From: Streptomyces sp. JJ66
Lineage (GTDB): Bacteria > Actinomycetota > Actinomycetes > Streptomycetales > Streptomycetaceae
NCBI RefSeq assembly: GCF_019303495.1
Contig: NZ_JAEVFI010000025.1
Span: 359 to 63,012, forward strand
Length of the DNA stretch: 62,654 nt
Reading direction: 5' to 3'
Shown: piece after piece, positions 61,533 through 62,654 of the stretch
How positions within the stretch are numbered: the first letter of the stretch is position 1
How the letters are laid out: each line of letters starts with the position of its first letter
Made by a program: the position numbers and the translations under genes
Notes under the pieces: model-generated
The model's input: only the letters and a program-made list of their open reading frames with translations
Database searches by the model: none
Told to the model about the DNA's origin: nothing

Positions 61533-62305
61533 GCGGACCTGCTCCGGGTTCCGGCCGGGCCGGCGGTCGCGGACCCGCTCTGGGTCCCGGCCGGGTCGGC
61601 GGTCGTCGTGCGGGCGACCGCCGCCGCGAAACCGGCGGGCACCGCCACATCCGCCACCGACCACCTGGCCGGCGCAGCCGGCACCGGCCCCGTCCCCAGG
61701 TAGTCCAGCGCCGGGTCCCGCGCCAGCCCCACACCGAGTCCCTTCAGGTACGCCTCCTTGCGGACCCACAGCCGGGCGAAGGACGCGGCCCGCTCTGCCT
61801 CGGGCCCGGCCGTCTCCCGGGGGTGCAGCCGCCCCGCAAGCTCGGCCACCACCGCCGGTTCGGGCACGGCCTCCACGTCCACGCCGACCGGCGCCGCCCC
61901 GAAGGCCAGCAGCGCCAGGTCACCGCTGTGCGACAACGAGAACCACAGGCCCGAGTCGGGCGCGACCGGCCGCCCGTCCGAGCCGCCGCAGACGGCGCAC
62001 GGCTCCCGCTCCAGCCGCACGGCGGCGGGCGCCACCCCCTGCCGGGCACCGAGCAGCAGTCGCAGCGCCACATGCGCCGTCACCCAGCAGCGACGGTCCT
62101 CCTCCCGCCGGAAGGCGGCGGCCCGCCGCTGCTCCCCTGCGTCCAGTACGGTCCGGGCCAGCCGCAGCGCGGCCGCACCCAGCTGCCGGGCGTCCACCAG
62201 CCAGAGCGAGCCCGGGCCGGCGGGCTCGGCGCGGACGGGGTCCGCGCCGAGCGCCGGCCGACCGGGCACGAGCGGCGTCACACCGCTCATCCGCACACCG
62301 CTCAT
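61469..62305 (-). CDS. Sfp-type 4'-phosphopantetheinyl transferase
   Basis: A 278-residue enzyme that attaches the phosphopantetheine arm of CoA to carrier proteins. The key motifs are GVDVEAV (metal site), FARLWVRKEAYLKGLGVGL (W-x3-KEA-x-K) and WFSLSHSGDLALLA. A C-terminal Ser/Thr/Ala/Gly-rich tail of about 50 residues is longer than usual. The ATG at 62305 overlaps the NRPS stop (ATGA). It activates the NRPS carrier domains and is co-transcribed with the upstream NRPS. Confidence 0.94.
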   Translation of the reverse strand: MSGVRMSGVTPLVPGRPALGADPVRAEPAGPGSLWLVDARQLGAAALRLARTVLDAGEQRRAAAFRREEDRRCWVTAHVALRLLLGARQGVAPAAVRLEREPCAVCGGSDGRPVAPDSGLWFSLSHSGDLALLAFGAAPVGVDVEAVPEPAVVAELAGRLHPRETAGPEAERAASFARLWVRKEAYLKGLGVGLARDPALDYLGTGPVPAAPARWSVADVAVPAGFAAAVARTTTADPAGTQSGSATAGPAGTRSRSAQRTAVVSSSGSSRSPEVARR

Positions 62306-62654
62306 CCGTCGGTCCCCACCGGTCCCGCCGCCGAGCGGGCCACGGGCCGGGGCCGCAGCGCCGGACGGGCCCGCCCACCGGCCGGCGCGCTGTCCAGGTG
62401 CGCGACCAGACCGGCGACCGTGGGCCGCTCGAACAGGGCACGCAGGCCCAGCTCCACGCCGAGCGCGGCGCGGACGCCGCTGATCAGCCGGGTGGCGAGC
62501 AGCGAGTGCCCGCCCAGCTCGAAGAAGTTGTTGTCGACCGAGACCGACGCCACCCCCAGCACCTCGCCGAAGAGCTCGCACAGAGCCTTCTCCCGGGGGG
62601 TGCGCGGGGCCCGGCCGGTGCCGGCGAGGGCGGCGAAGTCGGGGGCGGGCAGGG
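62302..62654 (-). CDS. NRPS C-terminal fragment (end of A domain + carrier domain), cut by window edge
   Basis: The visible 117 codons contain the end of an adenylation domain (LPAPDFAALAGTGRAPRTP, following the A10 region) and a carrier domain with the phosphopantetheine Ser in VDNNFFELGGHSLLATRL. The protein then ends with a Pro/Ala/Arg-rich tail. Nothing follows the carrier domain, so no thioesterase closes this protein. Most of the gene lies beyond the window. The stop overlaps the PPTase start. It is the most upstream synthetase of the transcript seen here. Confidence 0.93.
   Translation of the reverse strand, partial: LPAPDFAALAGTGRAPRTPREKALCELFGEVLGVASVSVDNNFFELGGHSLLATRLISGVRAALGVELGLRALFERPTVAGLVAHLDSAPAGGRARPALRPRPVARSAAGPVGTDG

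Overview
The window is high-GC actinomycete DNA, almost certainly from Streptomyces or a close relative. The evidence is the GC-rich codon use, frequent GTG starts, start/stop overlaps of the ATGA/GTGA type, an XRE/DUF5753 + DUF397 pair, a PhoX phosphatase with a Tat signal, an ECF41 sigma factor and a large NRPS cluster. No rRNA, tRNA, CRISPR array or insertion sequence was recognised.

Left part (1-16 kb): chromosomal housekeeping and envelope genes. These are a partial GNAT acetyltransferase, a membrane protein, an ECF41 sigma factor with a perfect self-type promoter (TGTCACA-N16-CGTC), metG, phoX, a YhgE/Pip-like membrane protein, a DoxX protein, a K+ channel with an RCK/TrkA domain, an APC permease, a TPM-like Gly-rich membrane protein, and a copper efflux pair (copA/copZ) preceded by two CsoR-like operators.

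Middle part (16-33 kb): accessory genes and small regulatory modules. A Cyt-type delta-endotoxin-like protein sits at 16.1 kb. It is followed by small DUF proteins with an XRE-DUF397 pair, a CmtR-like Cd/Pb sensor coupled to a CDF transporter, an NmrA-like oxidoreductase, a RHH/PIN (VapBC-type) toxin-antitoxin pair, a NUDIX hydrolase, a MarR regulator facing a paired SMR efflux system, an M23 peptidase, and an HTTM/DUF5819 pair. The complete phenylacetyl-CoA epoxidase operon paaABCDE comes next, behind a PaaR-like operator. Rhodanese, J-domain, HxlR and azoreductase genes end this part.

Right-middle (33-40.5 kb): mutA-mutB-meaB (methylmalonyl-CoA mutase and its GTPase chaperone) next to two cobalamin genes, cobF and cobK. 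This is a thematic B12 supply and use neighbourhood.

Right part (41 kb to the edge): a nonribosomal peptide cluster, mostly on the minus strand and continuing past the window. In transcription order it holds the tail of an NRPS (cut by the edge), an Sfp-type PPTase, an M18-like peptidase that has lost catalytic Glu residues, an XRE-STAND ATPase, a DUF2087 regulator, three single-module C-A-PCP NRPS proteins, an Asp/Asn beta-hydroxylase, a P450, an MFS exporter, MbtH, a membrane fatty-acid-type desaturase, an internally deleted metallo-beta-lactamase-fold gene and a type II thioesterase. A LuxR-type regulator on the opposite strand faces a 52-residue signal-peptide-bearing small protein, which suggests a peptide-signal/regulator pair controlling the cluster. 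Manually read A-domain codes suggest that two modules use the same kind of (possibly basic) residue. I did not recognise the product.
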